From Pegea sp. RAD2-039 (Eukaryota > Chordata > Thaliacea > Salpida > Salpidae), in NCBI GenBank assembly GCA_034620365.1, contig JAQGEQ010000186.1:1798001-1862000 (forward strand): a stretch of 64,000 nucleotides of DNA. Reading direction: 5' to 3'. The position numbers and the translations under genes are program-made. Shown one piece after another: positions 13,601-25,247 of this stretch (the first letter of the stretch is position 1; each line of letters opens with the position of its first letter). The notes beneath the pieces are model-generated. The model did not search any database. It saw nothing but the letters and a program-made list of their open reading frames with translations, and was not told where the DNA came from.

Positions 13601-14261
13601 ATTATAATAACTCCATTTAAGTGCAGATCCTATATTAGGATTACACTTTTCGAAATGTACTCAGATAAACTGTCTTATAGAATATAAAAAGACTTTTGAG
13701 ATGGTGTCAGATTGATTCTTATCACTATTAAAAAAGTTTTAATATTCATCGCTCGATTTTGCCCGTAAAAATAATAGTTACAATTTTTATATTTTTTAGA
13801 CTTTAAATTTATTTAAAGGTTAAGTACACAATTAAATTTAAAACGTCTGCAAGAAGTTAAAAAAAGTATTCCTTCCTAAAAAATCTGATTTTTTGAAATC
13901 TTTTTAATTCACTAGAACGTTTACCTTTCAAGGAATTAAATATTTCAAAAAATAATTTTTAAGTTCAATGATATTTTACTACTTTGCTGAGTAAAAGTTT
14001 TAGAATTAAAACATTTGTTGAAGTATAAACGTCTTTAAGATGAAAAAAGCCTACCTCATTCTCTTTACATGTAACAATTTTTCCTTTTTTCAAGCATTCT
14101 TCATTACTTCTTGCATTATCACAAGTTAAGCATCTGATTGCTAAAAATTGTTATGAAAATATTTAGAAAAAAATGTTTCAAAATTTAAAATAAAATATTT
14201 TACCTTCAACAGACAGAGAACAAAAAAGAATAACGATAATTTGAGCCAAAAAAACTCTCAT
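7661..14261 (-). CDS. secreted Ly6/uPAR - ten sushi (CCP) - vWA domain protein
   Basis: Twenty exons give 966 aa: 14261-14204, 14140-14055, 13178-13083, 12570-12456, 12172-12071, 11972-11886, 11510-11373, 11096-10970, 10912-10800, 10365-10171, 10113-9922, 9866-9666, 9615-9418, 9363-9163, 9113-8922, 8870-8670, 8619-8508, 8454-8300, 8253-8084, 7822-7661. Exon 1 is a signal peptide (MRVFLAQIIVILFCSLSVE). Exons 2-4 form a Ly6/uPAR-like three-finger domain (RCLTCDNA at the start, CRCCCFEDGCN at the end). Ten sushi domains follow, most with the six-cysteine selectin-like pattern (GSVCxFxC). Exons 17-20 are a vWA domain with a complete MIDAS: DSSSS, a Thr in GTKTGKAL and LTDG. No membrane anchor follows; the chain ends CPDPCDN. 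It is probably an extracellular adhesion or complement-like recognition protein; the ligand is unknown. Unlike factor B it lacks a protease domain. Confidence 0.9.
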
Positions 14262-17200
14262 TACAAATATACTGAGTTTTCGTATAAGGAACCGTGATTT
14301 TCCTAAGAAGAGCTTTCAAGTAAATCAAAATGTGAGTAAAAGTATTTTTTCTCGATTTATATATGCCGTAGACTGTGAAGTAAGTGGTCTCTCTCAATTT
14401 GAATTATAAACCGGAAATTCTTGTTTCTTCAAACTTATATAAGAATAAAATTCAAACACAACCTCTTATCTTGTCTCGGTTATTCTTTTGTATTTTTATT
14501 AAAATTCTATAAATTTATTTATTTATCATTAAGACAAATTTATTTCAAATTTCAAACAAATATATAGATTGTTGATTCATAACTTAAATGTTAAATTATC
14601 GTAAAAAGAATTCTTTTAATACCACTGTAATTAAGGAAGATTGGAATATTATTAAAAAAACTTGTTATTTACATATCGTTACGCTTATTAACAACTTTGA
14701 AAAGTTATTTTTTCTTTTTTGAAAATAAAAGGAATTAAAAACGATAATCAGGAAAAATAAATCAAGAAAAATTCCCACAAAAAAAGGCTTTCAATTAAAA
14801 CAATGACATTAATGAACAAAAATGTTTAATCTAATAATAATCATAACAGAAGCTTTTATAAGTTTTAAACTATAAAAAAGAAACACATTTTCTCGGGAAA
14901 AAAATAAATTTTAGGAAACACTATAACCTGTAAAATTCATTAATTGAGAAATTATTTTTTAATCATTTACAACCTGCTTTCATCTTGATGCTTTTGAAAC
15001 AAATTAAAGAAAGCAACATTTTAAAAACAAACCTTCTTGTATAGCTAAAGGCAAATCTCTAAGTTAACTTGCTTATAAATTCTTTAAAGTAATTTTATAA
15101 ATCAAACTCTTCGAAAGTTTTTCATAAATTGCAATTTTGTAAATAATAAACAACTTTTTTAATAAAAATTGTAATTTCTACAGTTAAACCAAAAAACTTT
15201 TGCTTTTTCAGTATTTTTTTTATATATCATTACAAATTTGATTTAATTTATAAAATTATAGATTTTATTCGTTAATCAACAAGATATAATTGTTTTTATG
15301 AATCGTAAGAAATATTTTGGTTATTTTTATTGATTAATTTGACCTGATTTCAAAAGAAGCAGTTTTTAATAGTCAATTACAATTACTTACACCAAATAAA
15401 TAATAGTCGAAAAATGAAATATTAAATGGATTTAAAGTATAATAACATTTAAAAATATATCTATATCTAACTACAAAGCATACATAAACTCTTTTAAAGT
15501 CCCACAGTTGTAGTTGTTTTGATATCTTGAATTTCATCTAAATAAATTTCGAATTTATGAACGATGAATAAATCTGTTTAAAATCATTCACAAAACTTCA
15601 TACTATGATTAGTTTAAAGTTTTAAAATACAATCAAACTTTCACATATGATCATTTGTTACAATTTATTTTTCTACTTATTGAACTAAAAACTCATTTTC
15701 TTAATTTTTTTGATTGCTTACTTTTCTAAGATGTAAAAACTAAACTGTAAGAATGTTCAAACTAATTTTTAACATTTTGAATACTAACAACGAATATATC
15801 AGTTAATTTTGTAGATATCGTTTCAGCAACTTTGCTCTACAAATTACATCTTGATAAATTGGATGAAAATAAAGTTATATTTTAGCAAATATAAATAATG
15901 AAATATTTATTCAATTAGTCCTCAAGTAAAATTCTATACAAAGTGAAAATTTAACGGATCAAATTGATACTGATACTTATTTAGAAAATGATTTATTTAA
16001 AAGATGCCTCCTCTTATTGAAATTTTTAATCAGAGCAAAAACCATAATGTTGATGTTTAAGTAAAATGTCTTACAAATTGATACTGTCAGTATTATTTCA
16101 AGATTTCTGATAACTTTTACAGCAAGCTGCTATAAAGAACATTTTAAAGGAAATATAACAGTTAATACTAATTACAATTATTGCTTTGTAAACTTGAAAT
16201 TAGAAAAGTCAGCAAAATTCTTGTTGATATGGAAATCAGTTTCTTATTTTTTGATTAATCATCAAAAGTATAAATAAGTTTCTAAAAATAATCTATCGTT
16301 TTTCAACTGAATTAATTATTTATCATGAATCAAATATTTTTAAATTGTACAGATCATTTCTTTCAATAAAAACAATATGACATTTGAAAACTTGTTTTTC
16401 AACTATTCAAGCCGTTTGAAGTTCACCCTTTTAATTTCTTACAAAATATTTCAAGTTTTCTATCTTTTTTTATTCTTTTACAAATGTAAATAAAACCCTC
16501 GAATTCTAGGACTCTTTTTAATGTTTAGTAAATAATTTTTGTTAAATATGTTTGATATATAAACATAAAAGTGAATTTATAGAATAAAGAAATGATGTAA
16601 ACTGAAAAAAATAAAAATGTTAAAAAATGACTGAAATTATTTGATTAATATAATATTTTAAGCAATAAAAACATTTTATTAAATACTGCTTGTAAATTGG
16701 TTAGTTTAAAACTTACTTAGAAAAGATAAAAATTCCAATGTCTTGAAATTAATAATCTAATGAATTTTTGTTTTTAATTCTCCCAACAAAACTACTTAAA
16801 GGGTTTTCTATAAGCTTGATATATTAATGAAATAAAGTTTTGAATTATTTATACAATTTGTCTTCATTATGAGTATGTTAGCTTTCCATTTTTTTTGTAA
16901 TTTTTATCTTTTGACTTTTTACTCTTTTTACTTCAGCTAAAACTATCTTGATTTTGTCAATTAAGTGATGGCTTACATTTAGAAAATCTTTTCTAAGGTC
17001 AACTGAAGATCTGCAGAGGTAGCAGTTAAGAGTTTAATCTCTGATTTTGACTCAATGCATAATCTTTGAACAACTAATAAATCTCAAAGATTAGTTTAAA
17101 ATAGTCATAAGTGAGCTCGCCAACAAAGTTTGTTTCTAATCAAGTTCATGATTTTGAATTTAATCGATTTTTTATCGCTGAATAAAATTACTATTTTTAA

Positions 17201-17400
17201 AATAAAAATTAAACAAAACGTAGAACAAACAAACAAATCAATCAAACTTGGATTAGATGTCAATGACAGTTGTTTTATAAACTTGAAACTGTACAGTTTT
17301 GGTATTTGTAATTTATTTGCCAATTTACACCCAAAAAAGTAAGTTTTTAAATGTTTACTTTACATTCAAATAATTTTAAGTAAGTTTACAAATAAATGAT
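14262..17400. other. long AT-rich intergenic region, nothing recognised
   Basis: Upstream of the sushi/vWA gene, so it probably holds its promoter, but no specific element could be assigned. Short open frames around 17105-17342 on both strands show no family features or splice context. Confidence 0.55.
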
Positions 17401-19218
17401 GACAATACTCCTTCTCTCTCCTACTCCGACATTCTTACAAATGTCTCTGAGATGGTAGATCTTGACATAACGGTCAATATGGTATCTAAGGCTATTTCTT
17501 ATTTAAAATAATCAGTTTCCAACACTCCAGATCAGATCCTAGCTTTGTTTTTAAGAAAAACTACTTCCTCTTTATCACTACCTTTATCGCTTTTTTTAAC
17601 ATGACTCTGAGGCGAGGAAGAGTTCCACAAATTTGGAAGAAAGCTATTATTACTCCAATTCATAAAAAAGGTCCCAGAAACACCGCACTTAACTACAGAC
17701 CAGTTTCGCTGACTTCAGTTATCTGCAGAACTCAAGAGCATATCATTCACAATCATATGACCAGTCATTTGATGGAGCATCACCCAATATCTGATGTCCA
17801 ACATGGTTTTGTGAAACGGAGATCTTCCCTGACTCAACATCTCACTTTTCTCAATGAGCTTACAGCCCATTATGAAAATAACACTCTTTGTGAAATCATA
17901 TATCTCGATTTTGCTAAAGCGTTTGATTTTGTCCCACACACTAAGCTCGATACTGTATTGAAAAACTTAAAAATCAACAGCTTTATCTTACAGTGGATTG
18001 AAGATTACTTATTAGGTAGAACCCAACAAACTCGTGTTGAAAGATCTTTATCTACTTCTAGTCAAATCACTAGTAGTGTTCCTCAAGGCTCTGTTCTGGG
18101 TCCCCTTCTCTTTTTAATTTTCATCGAAGACCTCATCAGAAGATTAGTAGCAGTAGATGATGTCAGAGTGTCTGTGTATGCAGATGACATCAAGCTATTA
18201 TCTTGTAATCCTTCAAAACTTCAAACTGCACTACACACTGTAGAAAACTGGTCTACGAATTGGCAGCTCAGAATCCAGCCCACAAAGTCTGAACTTATAA
18301 CTTTTTCTCGTAAACCAGCTGTAAATTGCTTGAACCAATACTCCATCAATAGATTTATTATTCAACAAGTATCTTCGGTTCTAGACTTTGGCATTACTCT
18401 ATCATCTGACTTTAAATGGCGCAATTATGTTTCCAAAATCTTTCGAAAATCAATCAACCTTGTCTTCCTTATTATAAAAACCTTTAATTCTAAGGACCCC
18501 TGCTTTTTTATCAATCTTTTCAAATTGTACGTACGTCCAATTCTTGAATACAATGTCAGTGCATAGATGCCATATCAATTTAGTGATATCAAAAATATCG
18601 AATCTGTTCAGGCCACATTTACCAGATTAGTATGCAGGAAACTTAATATTAAATATGATAGTAATAAACATCGTCTCAGCTTCTTCAATCTAGATACTTT
18701 GGAAATTCGACGGATTAAATGCGACTTAATTCTTATTTTTTAAATTATCCACAATTTAATTGACCTTCAGTTTGATGATTTATTTTCCATTAGTCCTTCC
18801 CTCAAGTTATATCAGCTCAGACGACACACATTACACCTTAATAAGCCCTTATCACCTGGTACATTGGTCAGAGCAAATTTTTTCTCATACCGCACAATTA
18901 GTACTTGGAGCCAGCTACCATCAGACATTGTCATGTCAGAATCACTCGCGTTGTTCAAAAAGAAGTTGAACCATTATAATATTGCCAACATTGTCATTTC
19001 TAAACTGCGAATTTTTTCTCTTTTTTATATCATTAACATTCCATGTAATTGTTCACTGTCATATGCTTTGAAGACTACTGAAATGCCACGTGTTACATCT
19101 TTTACTTTCTATACTTTTGACTAAATAGATGTTGTTTGTGAGAATGTTTGTTAGCGAGAGGTACTCTCTTCAGTTACCCTCCTTCGCATTTATTGTAATA
19201 AAAATAAATAAATAAAAA
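17401..19218 (+). mobile_element. 5'-truncated LINE (CR1/jockey-like), reverse transcriptase pseudogene
   Basis: The main open stretch, 17601-18566, covers most of a non-LTR reverse transcriptase: WKKAIITPIHKKG, NYRPVSLTS, IYLDFAKAFD, the SVPQGSVLGPLLF block and the catalytic YADD box (VYADDIKLL). The frame continues upstream to about 17400 with a stop near 17510, and downstream through stops at 18564 and 18740 into the usual post-RT region (RLVCRKLNI, LRRHTLHLNKP, NFFSYRTI). It ends in a 3' tail, TACCCTCCTTCGCATTTATTG followed by (A)ATAAATAAATAA, near 19218. The endonuclease and ORF1 are missing. The stops show it is dead. Confidence 0.92.
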
Positions 19219-21859
19219 TCTACATTTGTAATAACATTATAAACTATTTATCTTGATCTCCAATAACTTCTTATAAACTGTTATACGAACTTGTCTCATC
19301 AAATATTTAGAAGATAAGAAGCTTTGATAATAAACTTGTTGATAATTTCTTAAGTTTTACAAACAAAACATTTCATAATACCAAAATACTACATTTCAGG
19401 AGAGCTTAGATTCTGTGTACAGGTCACAAGTAGAGATTAAGAGAAACCTAATGGCATAGAAACGTCATTAAATATTAAAGAAGTTTTGAAAAAATATTTT
19501 TTAAGTAAATAAACGAGAAAGAAATGTGGGAATGAACGGTACAAATCTTGAACACAATCAGTTACAAACTGTTAATAGAAATTGAATTATGTGAGAAATT
19601 TGTTGATAGTCACGCTATAATAAAAAAATAAACACAATTTTGATATAAACAAAAAAAAAGTTTTCCTTTTTTAGGTTTCTCTGTTTTCAAAGAACAATCA
19701 TTTCAAACTTGTTGAAAAATTAACAGAATGTTTGGAAATAAGTTAATATAATCGTAAAGATTTTGTAATTTTATATTAATCTTTTTATGATTTATCGTGA
19801 TGTAGTTTTTATACATTCTTTCAAATAATTCAGAAAATAGATCCCTACTAATAAATTCTTACTGATTGATCATAATTGATCTCAACTAAATAAGATTAAT
19901 GATGACGATAAAATTTGTTTAGTTTAACCTTCTTTCATGAAAATAACTTAAAATTTTAGCTTATATTTTAAAATTTATAATCTTAAATGGTTTTTGTTCT
20001 AATCTGAAGCAAATATTTGTTGATATTTACATTTATTGGCAAAAATTTATTAAATAAAAGTTTATCTGAAGTATTTACAGATGTAATTTTTTCTTATCAT
20101 TTAATTAAATCAGAAATCCATCAGTGTTGAAATTTAAAAACAAATTTTAATTTTGTTCAAACATTTCGGTTATATTGTAAGATTTATTATTTACTGAGGT
20201 GTTCACATATATTGTATTTTTGCTTTGAGGTCTAACCTGTACAAACTACATGGTTAATTGGTAATTTCGTCTCTTTTTATGTATTCTTCATACAAATCAA
20301 AAACTAATCCTTTCATTTAGCAACCACAAATTAATTTTTCGCAGAAATATCAACTTTCTCCTATGGTTATTAAGGTACTTAAAGTTTATGTTTGAAACGA
20401 AAGTTGTGAATAAATCTATAAGCAGTACTTTAATAATAAAATATATTTATTTTTATTAGAAAATTCAATGATAAAAAATGATTTATATTCCTTTAGCATT
20501 CTAAATTGGTTTCATTTATGCTGTTTTGTTTCTAAACAATTTCAGATAATTTATTTATGAGATCTGTTTAAAGATTATTGATTATGTTAGTTTGATGACG
20601 TGTTAAGATTGCCAAGGGCTACATTACAAACGATAAATTCTTGATTGGGAACTTATAGACGTTACACCAGGCACGATTACCACATTTTCACATATATGCT
20701 TGTTTTGTCAACATTTCATAATAAATAAACCATAAAAAATAGCAGTTCATTATTCAGATAAGCTTAAAATATATTTGTGAATGGAAATTAATGATATTTT
20801 TGTATAAAAAAATATTTAAAATTTGTTTTAACTGTTGTTTAAGTTAAACATATTGTAGTTTAAACCACTATAAAAACACTATAAAAGTAGGTTTTTTTAA
20901 TTTTGAAGTTTTTTAAAAGAATCAAAGATATAATCTTATTCTAATGGGTATTATATAAACTGAAAAAAGCAATTTTAATCAAAACTGATTTTATTTACAA
21001 AAGTAATTGTTTTTTGATAATAATTGTAGGATATATTAATTACATTACAAAATAATTAAAAAAATATTGATTACTTTTAAATCTTTTTTGATTTATAAAT
21101 GTCCAAAGATTTGACAGTATTTTTTTGTACAAAATCAAGAAAAACAATAGTTAAGTTTTAGAAGTGAGATAAATAAATTGTTTATAAATTTTACATTTTT
21201 AGATAACCAAATTCAAACAATTGGAATTCAAAAATATTTAAAATATATTATATACAACTGTGGCTACAAAATATAATCAACTTGTTATTTTAAATAGATG
21301 TGAAAATGGATTATTCTTAAAGTATTATAAAGGTTATTCAAAAAATGTTTAAAAAGTCTTTAGTATTAAAGCTTTCCTAGATGATTTTAGAACTATAATT
21401 GTAATAACATAAGATTTTTTTAAGGTTTCTATCTAACTTATTTTATAGATCCGGAAAACGGATTTTGTTTAAATCACGATAACACTGTTTTTGCTTTCTT
21501 TTTTAGCAAATAATATAAATCAAATATTTTAAAGTTTATATCTAGTAGAAGCTATTTGTTGAAAGCTCTTTTAGGTATTCTAAAGTTTGATGATTATGTT
21601 TCGTATTTTGTAATTTATCTTAAAAGTTCATATATTACAATTATTTAATAGAAAAATATTCAATCACCTTACATCACGATAAAACTTCAATATCACAAGA
21701 CATTTAAGTTTTTTTGGGCCAATTAAACTTTTCGACCAATGAAAACTTCAGGCCAATTAAAACAAGGTATAGAAATTGTCATACAGATAAACAGTGTGCT
21801 TAGATGTTGAGAATGGTAAAGAGATACTGAACTGCTAGATGCAAACCATATGGTTTGAC
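19219..21859. other. AT-rich intergenic region between LINE remnants, nothing recognised
   Basis: No supported exon, RNA gene or tandem repeat was found. Confidence 0.55.
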
Positions 21860-23260
21860 TTTTTATTTATTTATTTCAATAATTGCGAAGGAGGGTACCT
21901 GAAACGAGATCTTGGATGCAAGCGATATTTTGTAAATTACTCAAACACCGACACCTCTATCATACAGTCTATCACAACGCAAAACACAAAAAAGATTACG
22001 GTCAACCAGAAAAGAATCAGGATAAAACGGTTTCAACCAAGTTTCAGTAATAAAAACAAATGTGAAATCTTGGGAATGCAAAAGAGCTTTCAATTGAAAA
22101 ATTTTGTTAATAATCGAACTTGCGTTGAAGAACATACCTAATGTGATAGAAGAATTGTCTTTTTGATGCTTGTGAGATTTGATGATGGGCTTCTGTAAAT
22201 TGATATCTTGGATATTAACAATTGTGTCCGGAGAGAGTTTGAAAAAAGAAGATGTGGGTCCAGTGATTATTTGCCACTTCCTTTTTTTTAAAAAGCCTTG
22301 ACAACTCTCAAGGCCCATGGTGGACCTCGAACTTTGTATTTGAAATCAGTTGGTTGTTCCTTCTTATTTCGGTTATACGCCTCTTTTAGAAGACGCTTAT
22401 TTTCTAAGCGATGATCTTCACACATATCATGCGCTACTTTAATGCGCTCGAATTTTTTCTCAAGTCTTAGCTTATACAGCTTGGCAAGAAACTTGTGTTT
22501 GGTCCAATTTTCCTGAAAGGACACTTTCAACGGTCTTGGATGATCTGAGCTTTTTGCTCCAAGTCTAGTCATTGATACCTTTGGAACGTCCACGAAATCA
22601 AGGCTTTGAGAGCACATTTGATTAAAAAACTTAGTGTCATCATCTTTATCAGTCTCAGAGATATTAAAGATGATGACATTGTTTTCTCTGTCCTCACGGT
22701 CTAAAGTGAGTTTTTTGTGCGTGTCGGTGACCTTCTTGGCAAGAAACTGCAGCATGTTAGCATTTTTGTCAGAACCGGGATCACCGACCACCGAGGCCCA
22801 TGTGACTTGTTTCTTTGTAGAGGCATTCAGTTCGTCCATTAATTTGGACAAACTAGATACTTTCTCATCAAACTTGGCAACATCTTTGGAAATTTCCGAT
22901 TTAAGGTTTACTAATTCAGTAGATACAGATTTACTGATGTCTGATAATAGGTTTTCATCAGAATTGGTTGAGGGAGCTGTTGTGTCCATGGTTCTACATT
23001 TAATGCAAAACCATTTAAATCCCATTTGCTTCATCTCGTTTTTATCAAACATATCATAAATTTTCTTGCTCACTCACTACAGGTGAGCTAAAGCAGGAGA
23101 GACATTTAAAGCATTCAATTACCGGATCTTCACCAGATCAAATTTTATTGCAGGATTGGCAATTGCAATCTTGCTTTGATGAAGTCGGTTTTTCAGGATT
23201 TTTCTTTACAGTAGACCGTAAGAAGGTCTTGCCACTTTTATGTGGATCCACCATAGTTTG
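21860..23260 (-). mobile_element. internally deleted LINE: ORF1 plus start of endonuclease fused to 3' tail
   Basis: Read on the minus strand: from ATG at 23254 an ORF1 with a PHD-like zinc finger (CNCQSCNK...VIECFKC...FKWFCIKC), broken by one stop and one frameshift, then open from 23073 to 22288 through a coiled-coil stretch and an RRM-like region (RENNVIIFNISE, MTRLGAKS) typical of CR1-type ORF1. ORF2 starts at 22318, overlapping the end of ORF1 by about 30 bp, and shows the start of an apurinic-type endonuclease (FITETWL, RCDR), but stops at about 21941. Only about 45 bp later comes the same 3' tail as the LINE at 19218 (TACCCTCCTTCGCA...). The rest of endonuclease and all of RT are absent, so this is an internal-deletion derivative. 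Confidence 0.85.
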
Positions 23261-23579
23261 CAAAAAAGATTTTTACTGTCACCAATCACAATATATATAT
23301 AATATACAAATCACTTCCTAATAATAACTATATCACAACTTATAAGAACTTATTCAATTAGAATATAACCTATAACCTGAAACTTATTCAAATAGAATGA
23401 TCATTTTATAGATTAATATTAATATTTTGTGTTAGTAAAATTTTTAGGTTTCAGTATGACATAGAAAAACGTCTGCTTTTAAAGATACCAAAATGTTTGA
23501 GATTACAATTCAAAAAAATATACTCAAAAGCATCCAAGTTGTTCTGATGTTCTTCGACTAGTTTTATAAGAGCATTTTG

Positions 23580-24000
23580 ATTTATTTATTTATTTATTCA
23601 ACAAATGACAGTAGATTACAAATTATACAGCTCTTATAGCGAACAAAAACAATGTGAGCAAAGAGATACTGAAAAGATTTTAATTATCACGGTTTATAAT
23701 AATTTATACAGAAAGAATAAAAACACTGCAAAGACATTTGTAATATAAGTTATGAACAAAAAAGTAACAAAATAAGTGAAGAAAATGAAGAAACAGTCAG
23801 CATTGTAAATCACTTGTTAAGGAAATTACGTAAATCATATTTTTAAAAAAACTTTTTAAAGATGTGATGTATTTTGATACAGTGATAGAGTCGGGATGAA
23901 TATACCAAAACGCAGTTACTCTTTAAAAAAAGCTATTACTCCACTAAGTGTTATAAAAGTGGCTAGGTAGATTAATTTTGAATTACAAACCTCTGACAAG
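23580..24000 (-). mobile_element. 3' fragment of a second LINE-like element
   Basis: On the minus strand this ends with GTTGAATAAATAAATAAATAAATC (23603-23580), a target-primed tail of tetranucleotide repeats. Preceding it is a degenerate coding-like stretch with a pattern common at the C-terminus of CR1-type ORF2 (SITVSKYITSLKSFFK, then DLRNFLNK-like). The tail sequence differs from the CCCTCCTTCGCA family, so this is another lineage. The 5' boundary is approximate. Confidence 0.4.
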
Positions 24001-25247
24001 TTATAAAGAATCGTATTCCTTAAAAAAGTGATTTAAGTTAAAATAACAGAAATCATTAATAATTTTAAATATGGAGAAAAGGCATCAATATTGCAAGTAT
24101 TTTAATCTAAGCTTACAGAAACAGACTTTGTATGAGGAAAGGGCATTCAACATTTAAGAAAATGATTCTTGAACTGATTCAAGCGGATTCTTATGAGATG
24201 AGGACTCTATACAGAAGAGTTTGTTTCCACTTGGGACGGATATATGCAGTGAAGAGTTTTAGTGATGTCTAAATATTTCTAATCTGGAAATAATTTGGTA
24301 TGAAGTAACTAAATTAATTCTAAACAAATATTTTATGTGGTGAGCCCCTTTTAAATAGTAAGAAATTAAAATGCTAACTTTTTAAAGACAAAAATTTTTA
24401 CAACTATCCTCCTATCAATCACTTCACTGTCGTCTCTACTAAGTAAGTAAAATAATTGAGTTTAACAAGCAAACAAATGAACATTTTAAGTCTACAAAAG
24501 CAACAGTTGTATATTTCTAAAATATTAATTTAAAGTTAATTATCTTATATCTCATTCATTCTTGAGCTTAAAGGCAATTCTATCTTTGGGATGAGTTAGG
24601 GGAAGGAAGCATTCATAGTTGACACATTTACTTTTAGTTGGAAACAAAATTTTAAGTTTTTTAGTTTAACTTTTTTGACCAACCTCAAATAGATAAATAA
24701 TATAAAAGTCAACCATTCTTGCTTATATTAGTAACAATTATTTGGAGTTAAACCTTAAATTCTACTTTATTAACTATTACATTTGAGTACTTTTTATAAC
24801 CTTGTTTAAAATTAATGTGATGAAATTACTAAAAATCTTTTACTCTAAGTGATCAACTATCATCATCACCCTTTTCATAGATCTCATACCTCAAGTGTTT
24901 GAGGTTTGAATCTAATTGCAATTTACAGTCTATCTGTTACAGAAGCTGTCAGTTCTTTCAAAGTATTTTATAGATATTATTATTATGAGCAACATTTTAT
25001 GACAAGAAGTTTATTGAAATGTTGGCTGGCTGGTTGATTGCCTGGATGAAATATTTTTATTGAAATTGTTCCGAAACTAAACAGCTACAACAGAAATCAA
25101 CATACAGTAGTAGTGAGTGAGTGGGTTTCATGTTTGAACCTAATAGATTATACAATTGGAAAAAGAAGTATTGAGAATAACAACTAATAGAGATCAACAA
25201 CCGCATCATCAATATATTTGCTAATTCCTCACACTTGTCATATCTTT
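24001..25247. other. intergenic, nothing recognised
   Basis: AT-rich; probably contains the 3' UTR of TCERG1 next to 25248. No other feature seen. Confidence 0.5.

Noticed and set aside
17715..17939. Minus-strand open frame inside the LINE
   Set aside because: Antisense shadow of the reverse transcriptase reading frame, with no family features.
22634..23059. Plus-strand open frame of 141 codons
   Set aside because: Antisense of the LINE ORF1; serine-rich composition is the mirror of a charged coiled coil.
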